From contig JAFMSA010000077.1 in NCBI GenBank assembly GCA_017353855.1, positions 1 to 11,521 of the forward strand: a DNA stretch of 11,521 nt, written 5' to 3'. The position numbers were made by a program, and so were the translations under genes. A model generated the notes under the pieces. It saw only the letters and a program-made list of their open reading frames with translations. It was not told where the DNA came from and ran no database searches. How positions within the stretch are numbered: the first letter of the stretch is position 1; every line of letters begins with the position of its first letter. Below are positions 1 through 6,998 of this stretch, piece by piece. This stretch comes from Alphaproteobacteria bacterium (GTDB taxonomy: Bacteria > Pseudomonadota > Alphaproteobacteria > ATCC43930 > CGMCC-115725).

Positions 1-43
1 CTCAACCGCTTCCTCGAGCCTTGAACCCGGAGTCGCGGCGGCA

Positions 44-1216
44 GTGAATACCCGGATCGCTGCAACAAGCACGCTGCCGTTCGCAACCGGCGAGCCGGTC
101 TTCCGTTTTTTCGACAATCGTCAGAAGTACCTGCTGTTCGTCAATACCTGCAGTGAGAAATGGGTCATCGCGCAGCGTGTCGCGATGGAGCTCGGCAATA
201 TTTATCCGCGACCCCCTGCCCTTCGGGTGTTCGACGCGGGGGTCGGGGACGGCACGGTGCTGACGCGCGTGATGCGTGCGATGCACCAGCGCTTTCCCAC
301 TGTGCCAAGCTATATCGTCGGCAAGGAGATCAGCCTCGAGGACGTCCGCCTTGTGCTCGACAAGATGCCGGACCGCCTTTTTGAGCATCCGGCCACCGTT
401 CTCGTCATGACGAACATGCACTACTCCGAGGCGCCCTGGCTGGTACCTAACTCGATGACCGCCGCGACCGGACTGATGTGGCACGAGATCGCTTTGGCCG
501 GCACGACGGCACACGAATTCGAGCAGCAGATCACCAACCTGCAATCGTTTCTGTCCGAACATTGGCGCGCCCGGATCAGTTCGAACAGCGGCAACCCGGT
601 TTACGACCGGCCGGTCGTGCTCGTCCTCTATCGTGACGATCATAAATTTCTGCTTGACCAGGTGCGTCCCAGACGCGGCGCAGCCATTGCGGATTACGAC
701 CTGGTCATCGCCTCGCAGCCCTATCGTGCCCGTGCATCTGTCGAATTCAAGGCCAGGCGGATACTTGCGCCGCTGACAAAGGCCCTGGCGCCCGGCGGCC
801 GGCTGATCGTCATCCACTCCCACGGGAACGACCCGGGACTCGAAATTATCCGCAAGATCTGGCCGAGCGAAGACCCGTTCCACAGCGACCGACAACAGTT
901 GCTGCGAACAACCAAGATCGAGCTCGGCGGCGCCAGCCGCGACTTTAACTTCACCGCCTATCCCGACGCACGCTCGCTGTTCCGCTACGAGATGCATACG
1001 CTGCCCAACGAGATCAGCGACACAATCGGCACCTCGACGTTGTTTGCCGCCTGGAACGCCGCGGTTTATGTGGCACAGATCGACGATCAGCGGCTGTCTG
1101 CGGCACTCGCCGACAGCACCTATCTGGACGCCACCCGCGATGTGCTGCAGGAGCATGGGGGCCTGTGGTTTTGGGACGAATCGTTCGTGATTTCGCGCAA
1201 GCGGAGGCTCGGATGA
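44..1216 (+). CDS. SAM-dependent methyltransferase-like protein
   Basis: The 390-residue protein has a Rossmann-type SAM-binding motif I, VFDAGVGDG, at about residues 62-70. An acidic residue ends the next strand (KEIS, about 94-97), a motif IV-like segment lies near 218-226 (DYDLVIASQ), and a post-motif loop LAPGGRLIVIHSH spans about 247-260. Roughly 100 residues lie between the second and fourth strands, more than in a minimal class I methyltransferase, so this may be a substrate-binding insertion. The acceptor cannot be told from sequence. The GTG at 44 has a GGAG 11 nt upstream, but the frame is open to the window edge, so the true start may be further upstream. The stop overlaps the start of the methylenetetrahydrofolate reductase gene, which implies co-translation and a possible shared role in one-carbon transfer. 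The fold is fairly sure; activity and substrate are inference. Confidence 0.75.
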   Translation: MNTRIAATSTLPFATGEPVFRFFDNRQKYLLFVNTCSEKWVIAQRVAMELGNIYPRPPALRVFDAGVGDGTVLTRVMRAMHQRFPTVPSYIVGKEISLEDVRLVLDKMPDRLFEHPATVLVMTNMHYSEAPWLVPNSMTAATGLMWHEIALAGTTAHEFEQQITNLQSFLSEHWRARISSNSGNPVYDRPVVLVLYRDDHKFLLDQVRPRRGAAIADYDLVIASQPYRARASVEFKARRILAPLTKALAPGGRLIVIHSHGNDPGLEIIRKIWPSEDPFHSDRQQLLRTTKIELGGASRDFNFTAYPDARSLFRYEMHTLPNEISDTIGTSTLFAAWNAAVYVAQIDDQRLSAALADSTYLDATRDVLQEHGGLWFWDESFVISRKRRLG

Positions 1217-2169
1217 TGCCCGCCGGGCCCCGGGGGTTCGAAGCCCGGCTGCGGGCCGGCCGCTTTGTGATCACGGCCGAAATCTCCCCCCCTGTGTCGA
1301 GCGATCCCGAACATCTGCTGGCCAGGGCGATGCCGCTGGCTCACCTGGCCGACGCGGTCAATATAACGGATAGCGCAAGCGCAAATGTTCATTTGAGCGC
1401 GTTGGCCGCCGCCGCGATCCTCGTTCAGCACGGGATCGAGCCGGTTCTCCAGTTCACCTGCCGGGACCGCAATCGTATTGCCCTGCAGGGCGATCTTCTC
1501 GGTGCGGCGGCGCTGGGCATCCGCAACCTTCTGCTTTTGACCGGAGACAATCCCGGTGCCGGCGACCAGCCGAATGCTAAGCCGGTGTTCGACCTTGATT
1601 CTCGCGCGCTGATCGAGACGACTGTCGGGATCCGCGATCGCAGCGAATTGCCTTCCGGCCGCACCGTCGCCGGTCGCGCCGATTTCTTTATCGGAGTGGC
1701 GGATGTGCCGCTGGACCCGCCGGCCGGCTGGAGTCCGGTTTCACTGCAGAACAAGATTGCTGCCGGCGCACAGTTCGTACAAACGCAGTTCTGCATGGAT
1801 GGCGGGATTGCCCGCCGCTATTTAAGGCGGCTGGCTGAGGAGGGCATTACCGAGCGCGTGTTCGTGCTGATCGGGGTCGTTCCGCTGGCCTCGGCCCGAT
1901 CGGCTTTGTGGATCCGCGACCATCTTCCGGGTGCCCTCATCCCGGGCCCGATTATCGACCGGCTGGGGCGATCGGCCGATCCCAAGAGGGAAGGAAAGCG
2001 CATCTGCATCGAGCTCATGCGCGAGCTCGCGGAAGTGCCGGGAGTGCGCGGCGTTCACCTGATGGCGCCGCGCAACCATGCGGCCCTGGCCGAGGTCATC
2101 GCCGAAGCTCGTTCCGGGTCGGACCCGGGCTCCGCTGACCAGAGTGCGCCGCGCAAGCCCCTGGTTTGA
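1213..2169 (+). CDS. methylenetetrahydrofolate reductase family protein (MetF-like)
   Basis: This 318-residue TIM-barrel flavoprotein resembles MetF, which interconverts 5,10-methylene- and 5-methyltetrahydrofolate with FAD. Visible family landmarks are AEISPP (Glu23, equivalent to the catalytic Glu of MetF), VNITDSA (about 49-55), the FTCRDRNR strand (81-88), LLLLTGDNP with Asp112, and VQTQFCMD with Gln192. The length is slightly above that of E. coli MetF. The ATG at 1213 is chosen over the upstream GTG at 1165 because GGAGG lies 5 nt before it and it overlaps the methyltransferase stop as ATGA; the ATG at 1216 is an equally spaced alternative. Residues 300-318 look like a disordered tail. 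The second-half sequence differs clearly from MetF of methionine synthesis, and no metH or metE is nearby, so a catabolic or methyl-transfer role with the upstream gene is possible but inferred. Confidence 0.88.
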   Translation: MMPAGPRGFEARLRAGRFVITAEISPPVSSDPEHLLARAMPLAHLADAVNITDSASANVHLSALAAAAILVQHGIEPVLQFTCRDRNRIALQGDLLGAAALGIRNLLLLTGDNPGAGDQPNAKPVFDLDSRALIETTVGIRDRSELPSGRTVAGRADFFIGVADVPLDPPAGWSPVSLQNKIAAGAQFVQTQFCMDGGIARRYLRRLAEEGITERVFVLIGVVPLASARSALWIRDHLPGALIPGPIIDRLGRSADPKREGKRICIELMRELAEVPGVRGVHLMAPRNHAALAEVIAEARSGSDPGSADQSAPRKPLV

Positions 2170-2187
2170 ACTTAAGCGGCGCGCCAA

Positions 2188-2217
2188 GAGCGGCATTCCG
2201 GTCCGACTTTGCCGCTC
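2188..2217 (+). terminator. stem-loop after the MTHFR gene, possible terminator
   Basis: GAGCGGCA (2188-2195) pairs perfectly with TGCCGCTC (2210-2217) around a 14-nt loop, starting 18 nt after the MTHFR stop. There is no run of T after the stem, so if it ends transcription it is not a classic intrinsic terminator. Position and stability make it a reasonable end-of-operon hairpin. Confidence 0.35.
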
Positions 2218-2234
2218 GCGGCACGTTTGCCGGA

Positions 2235-2248
2235 TCCCGGCGCCGGGA
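2235..2248. repeat. perfect 14-bp GC palindrome TCCCGGCGCCGGGA
   Basis: TCCCGGCGCCGGGA reads identically on both strands. It lies 25 bp upstream of the TTGACA of the amidase promoter candidate and just after another hairpin. It could be an operator for a dimeric regulator or part of the transcription end of the preceding operon. No family can be assigned. Confidence 0.45.
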
Positions 2249-2272
2249 CAGTCTCATTCATCTCACCGTGCA

Positions 2273-2303
2273 TTGACAGGCGCAGCGCAAACGGGCCTAT
2301 GGT
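2273..2303 (+). promoter_or_regulatory. candidate sigma-70-type promoter for amidase operon
   Basis: A perfect TTGACA (2273-2278) is followed, after a 19-bp spacer, by TATGGT (2298-2303), a 4 of 6 match to the -10 consensus. The spacer is longer than ideal. It sits 30 bp upstream of the amidase start in the only sizeable gap before that gene, which supports a new transcription unit beginning here. Confidence 0.4.
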
Positions 2304-2333
2304 GGCCCGACCGCCGGTCCAGGAGGGGAGCTG

Positions 2334-3740
2334 ATGCCGCCGCTCAACACCAATCCGGCTTTGTTGCCGGCCCACATAATCTCGGCCGAGATTGCCGCTG
2401 GCCGCCTCTCGCCCGTCGACGTCGTCGACGCCGCGCTGGGGCGGATCGAGGCCGCGGACAGCAAGCTTCACGCCTTTGTCGAGGTCTATGACAAGGAAGC
2501 CCGACTTGCCGCGGAGGCGGCACACAACGCGATCCGCTCCGGACATCGCATCGGTCCGCTGCACGGGATCCCGATCGCGCTCAAGGATTTGATCGAGATC
2601 GAAGGGCGTGTCACGACCGGCGGCTCGCAGATCTGGCACGACAGGCGCTCCACCTCTACCGCGACGCTCGCGAGGCGGCTGATCGCCGCGGGGCTGATCG
2701 TGATCGGCAAGACGCACACGGTCGAGTTCGCGATGGGCGGATGGGGCACCAACCAGCACCGCGGAACGCCATGGAACCCGTGGGACCCCTCCCTCGCGCG
2801 CACTCCCGGCGGTTCCAGCAGCGGGTCGGGAGTGGCGGTCGCCGCGGGTTTCGCGCCGTGGGCTATCGGTACCGACACCGGGGGCTCGGTGCGGCTGCCG
2901 GCATCCTGGTGCGGCTTGACCGGCCTGAAGACCACGATCGGCCGGGTCAGTACCCACGGGATCCTGCCGCTGGCACCAACCCTCGATACTCCCGGCCCGA
3001 TGGCCCGCTCGGTAATGGACGCCTGCCTGCTTTATAATGCGATGCAAGGTCCGGACGCGCTCGATCCGCGAACCCGCGGCATCCCCTCGAGTGATCCCGC
3101 GCCAATGCTGAGGCGAGGCGTGCGCGGGCTGCGGATTGCCCGCATGCCCGACGCGGAACGCGAGGGCGTCGCTGCGGATATGCTCGCCGCCTATGATGCC
3201 GCGCTCGAAACCTTGGCGGAGCTCGGCGCCGAGATCGTAAGCGTGGCCCTGCCGTGGCGGTTTGCCGATTTCACCGGCCTCACCGGTCGCATCATCGGCG
3301 CCGAGGCGTATTTCCTGCTCGGCCATCTCGTCGACGACATGAGCTTGCCGGTCGACGATGCCGTGCGGCCGCGTATCGCCTCCGGCAGAGGTGTCTCGGC
3401 GCGAGACTACTTGCGGGCTCTCAGCGAACGCGACCAGGCAAAACGACAATTTGCGGAAATGCTCGCCGATATCGATGCGCTGCTGACCCCGACCACGCAA
3501 ACCGCCGCCATCCCGGTCGAGCGGATCGATCAGACCTCGACACCCGCGCACTTTACGCGCTTTGTCAATGCCCTCGACCTCTGCGCGCTGGCATTGCCGA
3601 ACGGGTTCACCGCAACCGGCTTACCGCTCTCGCTGCAGGTCATCGCTCGTGGCTACGACGAGGCAACGGCATTGCGGATCGGCTGGGCCTATCAGCAGGC
3701 AACCGATTGGCACGAGCGCCGGCCGCCCGGTGTGGGATAG
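2334..3740 (+). CDS. amidase signature family protein
   Basis: This 468-residue protein is a Ser-cisSer-Lys amide hydrolase. Lys84 in GIPIALKD, the glycine/serine-rich TPGGSSSGSG (158-166, cis-Ser probably Ser161) and GTDTGGSVRLPA (nucleophile Ser185) form the complete catalytic set, with the usual 24-residue spacing between the two serines. The length fits stand-alone bacterial amidases. GatA of the tRNA amidotransferase has the same fold, but no gatB or gatC is present, so a small-molecule amide, carbamate or nitrile-derived amide is the likelier substrate. It is presumably cytoplasmic, since no signal peptide is seen. The start is secure: AGGAGG at 2321-2326 lies 7 nt before the ATG. The next gene begins 2 bp after the stop, so the two are almost certainly co-transcribed. 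The substrate cannot be predicted. Confidence 0.93.
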   Translation: MPPLNTNPALLPAHIISAEIAAGRLSPVDVVDAALGRIEAADSKLHAFVEVYDKEARLAAEAAHNAIRSGHRIGPLHGIPIALKDLIEIEGRVTTGGSQIWHDRRSTSTATLARRLIAAGLIVIGKTHTVEFAMGGWGTNQHRGTPWNPWDPSLARTPGGSSSGSGVAVAAGFAPWAIGTDTGGSVRLPASWCGLTGLKTTIGRVSTHGILPLAPTLDTPGPMARSVMDACLLYNAMQGPDALDPRTRGIPSSDPAPMLRRGVRGLRIARMPDAEREGVAADMLAAYDAALETLAELGAEIVSVALPWRFADFTGLTGRIIGAEAYFLLGHLVDDMSLPVDDAVRPRIASGRGVSARDYLRALSERDQAKRQFAEMLADIDALLTPTTQTAAIPVERIDQTSTPAHFTRFVNALDLCALALPNGFTATGLPLSLQVIARGYDEATALRIGWAYQQATDWHERRPPGVG

Positions 3741-3742
3741 CG

Positions 3743-4705
3743 ATGGATAGGCCCACACTGTTGATCACCCGCCGGGTGCCGCCGGCCGTCGAGGCGCGCG
3801 CCGTTCGCGACTATGATGCGCGGCTGAACCCTGAGGATGCCCCGCGTACCGCGGCGGATATCGTCCGTTTGGCGCAGGGAGCAGCCGCGATCCTGTGCTG
3901 TCCCGCCGAGCAGCTCGACGCCGAAACCATTGCAGCACTGCCAGACACGGTGCGGGTCATCGCGACATTCAGTGTCGGCTACGATCACGTGGCGGTCGAT
4001 GCGGCGACGGCTCGCGGCATCGTCGTATGCAACACCCCGGGGGTGCTCTCGGTGGCGACCGCCGAGACCGCAATGCTCCTGCTTCTGGCCGCGGCGCGCC
4101 GCGCCGGTGAAGGCGAGCGGTTGACCCGCTCGGGCCAATGGCAGGGATGGGCGCCCACACAGCTGCTGGGTATCCAGGTCTCGGGCAAGCGCCTGGGAAT
4201 TTTTGGCATGGGCCGCATTGGCCGCGAGGTGGCAAGGATGGCGCGCGCTTTCGATATGCAGGTGCATTACCGCGACCAAGCGCGTCTGCCTGCCGAGCTC
4301 GAGCAGGATGCAGTCTATCACGCGGCCGATGAAAGCTTTCTGCCGCAATGCGACATGCTCTCGCTCCACGCCCCGGGCGGGGACCCCACCCGCCACTGGC
4401 TCGACGCGCGGCGCATCGCGCTGCTGCCACAGGGCGCGGTTGTCGTGAACGCGGCGCGGGGCAGTTTGGTCGATGACGCGGCATTGATCGCGGCGCTGCG
4501 GAGCGGTCAGGTGAGCTGTGCCGGGCTCGATGTCTATGACGGGGAGCCGGCAATAAACCCTGGTTATCTCCAATTACAGAATGTGGTTCTGCTGCCGCAT
4601 CTCGGCAGCGCCACGCTCGAGACCCGCAACGCTATGGGCTTCCTGGCGTTGGACGGCATCGACGCGGTGCTGGCCGGGAGTGCGCCGGCCAACGCGGTAA
4701 GCTGA
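3743..4705 (+). CDS. D-2-hydroxyacid dehydrogenase, glyoxylate/hydroxypyruvate reductase type
   Basis: The 320-residue protein matches the NAD(P)-dependent D-isomer 2-hydroxyacid dehydrogenases. It has the dinucleotide-binding GIFGMGRIG (152-160), catalytic Arg239 in NAARGSLVDD, Glu268 in DVYDGEP and His286 in LLPHLGSAT, so the triad is intact. Substrate-loop sequence ATFSVGYDHVAVDAA (74-88) resembles the GyaR/GRHPR branch, which reduces glyoxylate or hydroxypyruvate to glycolate or D-glycerate. After the second strand the sequence is HYRDQARL, where many relatives carry an NR or SR dipeptide; an Arg in the region suggests NADPH use, but this is uncertain. The ATG at 3743 is 2 bp after the amidase stop with only a weak purine-rich GTGGGAT upstream, so translation is probably coupled to the amidase. 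An in-frame open stretch extends back to 3254 inside the amidase gene but is a shadow. Confidence 0.9.
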   Translation: MDRPTLLITRRVPPAVEARAVRDYDARLNPEDAPRTAADIVRLAQGAAAILCCPAEQLDAETIAALPDTVRVIATFSVGYDHVAVDAATARGIVVCNTPGVLSVATAETAMLLLLAAARRAGEGERLTRSGQWQGWAPTQLLGIQVSGKRLGIFGMGRIGREVARMARAFDMQVHYRDQARLPAELEQDAVYHAADESFLPQCDMLSLHAPGGDPTRHWLDARRIALLPQGAVVVNAARGSLVDDAALIAALRSGQVSCAGLDVYDGEPAINPGYLQLQNVVLLPHLGSATLETRNAMGFLALDGIDAVLAGSAPANAVS

Positions 4706-4766
4706 GCCTCACTGATCGAACGGTCGGATTCGGCCCGCCGAAAATCCCTAGCTGCAGATGATGGCT

Positions 4767-4790
4767 GTTTTGCCTGAAATCGGGCAAAAC
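4767..4790. promoter_or_regulatory. perfect inverted repeat GTTTTGCC-N8-GGCAAAAC
   Basis: Eight-base arms (4767-4774 and 4783-4790) are perfectly complementary around an 8-nt centre. It lies 62 bp after the dehydrogenase stop and 37 bp before the next start. It could form an RNA hairpin ending the upstream operon, although the following sequence is only modestly T-rich, or be an operator for the small-gene/glmS unit. The AT-rich half-sites in a GC-rich background favour a protein-binding or terminator role over chance. Confidence 0.45.
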
Positions 4791-4827
4791 TCTTGCCGTC
4801 TTGTCTCCAGTCCCGGAGGTTGGGGTC

Positions 4828-5100
4828 ATGTCGGAGCCTGACGAGTTCGACGATCTCGTGACTTACCTGGCGCGCACGAGCCGGTTGAACCGGCCCGAGG
4901 CAGCGCGGCTCGTCGACGAGGTGCTGTCCTTCCTCGACGAGCGGCCGCAGGAGTTCGTGTGCCGGAGGCATCGGCTGCTGCAGGGCGAAGGCCTGCCGAA
5001 CGGCGAGATTTTCGCGCGTCTGGCAGCCGAATTGCGGCGCTGGCGATTTCGGGCACCCGCCTACACCGAGCGGCAAATCCGGCGAATGATCTACGGTTGA
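4828..5100 (+). CDS. conserved-looking small protein of unknown function upstream of glmS
   Basis: This 90-residue protein cannot be assigned a function. It is rich in charged residues and predicted to be mostly helical, with no membrane segment, signal peptide or cysteine pair. The N-terminal half carries LARTSRLNRPEAARLVDEVL (about 11-30). The C-terminal half has a strongly basic, helix-forming region, EIFARLAAELRRWRF, ending in TERQIRRMIYG. The last part resembles short helix-turn-helix-like tails seen in alphaproteobacterial hypothetical proteins, by memory only. The ATG at 4828 is preferred because GGAGG (4815-4819) lies 8 nt before it; a TTG at 4801 in the same frame has no ribosome binding site. 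It precedes glmS by 77 bp on the same strand and is probably co-transcribed with it. A nucleic-acid-binding or regulatory role is only a guess. Confidence 0.75.
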   Translation: MSEPDEFDDLVTYLARTSRLNRPEAARLVDEVLSFLDERPQEFVCRRHRLLQGEGLPNGEIFARLAAELRRWRFRAPAYTERQIRRMIYG

Positions 5101-5105
5101 GCAGT

Positions 5106-5165
5106 ATGCAAAGGACACTTCCTGAAGGTCCCGCCATCGTGAGCGCGCTGAATCGAAAGCTTTGA
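5106..5165 (+). CDS. possible 19-residue leader peptide before glmS
   Basis: An ATG 5 nt after the upstream stop opens a 19-codon frame reading MQRTLPEGPAIVSALNRKL. Its TGA (5163-5165) overlaps the GAGGAG Shine-Dalgarno of glmS (5164-5169). No strong ribosome binding site precedes it, only TTGAGCAG. It could couple translation of the upstream gene to glmS, or be a chance frame. No similarity to any known leader peptide is claimed. Confidence 0.2.
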   Translation: MQRTLPEGPAIVSALNRKL

Positions 5166-5177
5166 GGAGCCCAAAGA

Positions 5178-6998
5178 ATGTGCGGCATCGTCGGGTATAT
5201 CGGCAAGCGGGACGCGGCGCCGATCCTCATGGAGGGACTGCACCGGCTCGAGTATCGCGGCTACGATTCTGCCGGTATTGCAGTTGTGGACCGCGCAGGC
5301 GGGCTCCGCCTCGCCAAATGCAAAGGCCGTGTCCGTGAGCTCGAAAAACTGCTGCCGCAGCGTTTGCGCGGCTCTGCCGGCATTGCGCATACGCGCTGGG
5401 CCACGCATGGCGAGCCGAGTGATCGCAATGCCCACCCGCACTGCGATGCCGGGAGCCGTATTGCGGTCATCCACAACGGCATCATCGAAAACGCCTCGGC
5501 GCTGCGGGCACGCCTCGAGGCCGCAGGGGTGTGTTTTCGCTCCGACACCGATACCGAAATACTGGCTCACCTGATTGCCGCTATGCCCGAAGCTGCGCTC
5601 GATGCGGCGGTGCGTGCCGCATTGCGAATGGTCACGGGCACTTATGGCCTCGCGGTGCTCGATGCGGCGCGGCCCGACGCGATTGTCGTCGCGCGCAATG
5701 GCAGCCCCGTTGTGCTGGGAATCGGCGAGCGCGAGATGTTCCTCGCGTCCGACCCGGCGGCACTGGTGCGCCATACCCGCAATGTCGTCTATCTCGACGA
5801 CGGCGAGATGGCGCTCGTGCGTGCCGACGGGTTCGAGACCTCGACACTGGACGGCGGAGCGACCGTCAAGACCCCGTCGACAATCAGCTGGACAAACGAA
5901 GCCTTCGACAAAGGCGATTTCCCGCACTTCATGAAAAAGGAAATCGCCGAGCAGCCCGAAGCGGTCAGGCGCACGCTGAGCGGCAGGCTCGAACTCCGTT
6001 TTCAGACCACGCATCTGGGCGGCATCGAATTGGCCGCGCACGAGCTGTTGGAGATACGCCGGATCAAGATCCTCGGCTGCGGCTCCGCCTACATCGCCGG
6101 CTGTGTCGGCGCGCATCTGATCGAGCAACTGGCGCGAGTGCCCGCCCATGCCGAACCGGCATCCGAATTCCGCTACCGCAACCCCGTCGTCGAGCGCGAT
6201 ACGCTCTACATCGCCGTCAGCCAATCAGGCGAGACGTTCGACACCCTGGCGGCAGTGCAGGAGATCAAGCGTAAGGGCGGGCGCGTGCTGGGGATTGTCA
6301 ATGTGGTCGGCAGCACGATCGGGCGGGAGTGCGGCCGGGGCATCTACCTGCATGCAGGCCCGGAGGTCGCCGTCGTGTCGACTAAGACGTTCACGTGCAC
6401 GTCCGTCGCGTTCGCGCTTTTTGCAATTCAACTCGGCCGGATCCGCGACCTTTCGACAGCCCATGGCGGCCGGCTTCTTGACGCGCTGGCCGCACTGCCC
6501 GAGCAGATCGAGAGGATAATTGCGCGCGAAGCGGAGATCGTCCGGCTGGCCGAGAAATTCATCGGCGGCGAGCATGTGTTCTTTGTCGGCCGCTCGGCTG
6601 GACACGCGGTGGCGATGGAGGGCGCGCTCAAACTTAAAGAGGTCAGCTATCTGCACGCCGAAGCCTGCTCCGCGGCCGAGCTCAAGCACGGACCGCTCGC
6701 GTTGATCACGCCGGAGACCCCGACAATCGTCGTGCTTCCGCGCGATGATCTGTTTCATAAGAACGTCTCGACAATCGAGGAGATTCGCGCCAGACAGGGG
6801 CCGGTCTTCGTCGTGACCCATCCCGGGGAGCCGCCGGCAGGGGTCGAAGGCGCGTTCGATGTACCCACCTCGGAGCCGGAACTCGACCCGCTGCTCCTCA
6901 ATATTCCGCTGCAGCTGCTGGCCTACCACGTGGCGTTGCAGCGTAGCTGCGATATCGATAAACCCCGTAATCTGGCAAAATCGGTCACGGTGGAGTGA
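5178..6998 (+). CDS. glmS: glutamine-fructose-6-phosphate aminotransferase (isomerizing)
   Basis: The 606-residue enzyme makes glucosamine-6-phosphate from fructose-6-phosphate and glutamine, the first step toward UDP-N-acetylglucosamine for peptidoglycan and lipid A. Residues 1-220 are the glutaminase domain: the nucleophile Cys2 in MCGIVGYIG, HTRWATHGEP (71-80), HNGIIEN (99-105) and SDTDTE (122-127). Two SIS sugar-isomerase domains follow, with GCGSAYIAG (300-308), SQSGET (348-353) and STKTFT (401-406) in the first. The second has EGALKLKE (481-488), ELKHGPLA (501-508) and the terminal KSVTVE. Glu488, His504 and the C-terminal lysine (Lys601) of the catalytic set are present, and length matches the E. 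coli enzyme. GAGGAG lies 8 nt before the ATG. There is no glmU neighbour, and EACSAAELKHG and HFMKKEIAEQ differ slightly from the commonest versions, so this may be a second copy. Confidence 0.96.
   Translation: MCGIVGYIGKRDAAPILMEGLHRLEYRGYDSAGIAVVDRAGGLRLAKCKGRVRELEKLLPQRLRGSAGIAHTRWATHGEPSDRNAHPHCDAGSRIAVIHNGIIENASALRARLEAAGVCFRSDTDTEILAHLIAAMPEAALDAAVRAALRMVTGTYGLAVLDAARPDAIVVARNGSPVVLGIGEREMFLASDPAALVRHTRNVVYLDDGEMALVRADGFETSTLDGGATVKTPSTISWTNEAFDKGDFPHFMKKEIAEQPEAVRRTLSGRLELRFQTTHLGGIELAAHELLEIRRIKILGCGSAYIAGCVGAHLIEQLARVPAHAEPASEFRYRNPVVERDTLYIAVSQSGETFDTLAAVQEIKRKGGRVLGIVNVVGSTIGRECGRGIYLHAGPEVAVVSTKTFTCTSVAFALFAIQLGRIRDLSTAHGGRLLDALAALPEQIERIIAREAEIVRLAEKFIGGEHVFFVGRSAGHAVAMEGALKLKEVSYLHAEACSAAELKHGPLALITPETPTIVVLPRDDLFHKNVSTIEEIRARQGPVFVVTHPGEPPAGVEGAFDVPTSEPELDPLLLNIPLQLLAYHVALQRSCDIDKPRNLAKSVTVE

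Noticed and set aside
2..1156. Long minus-strand reading frame opposite the methyltransferase gene
   Set aside because: It is the antisense shadow of a real gene in GC-rich DNA: composition is rich in Arg, Gly, Val and His, no family is recognisable and no ribosome binding site precedes it.
2172..3551. 459-codon minus-strand frame opposite the amidase gene
   Set aside because: The plus strand has a complete amidase catalytic signature; the antisense frame shows only low-complexity basic sequence.
3254..3742. Upstream extension of the dehydrogenase frame to 483 codons
   Set aside because: It runs through the amidase gene in another frame, is rich in Arg, and lacks similarity to the dehydrogenase family, whose proteins begin near the ATG at 3743.
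5101..5177. glmS ribozyme or amino-sugar riboswitch
   Set aside because: The gap before glmS is only 77 bp and shows none of the nested pseudoknot pairings of the known ribozyme.
5091..6224. 377-codon minus-strand frame opposite glmS
   Set aside because: glmS is unmistakable on the plus strand, and the antisense product has no domain.
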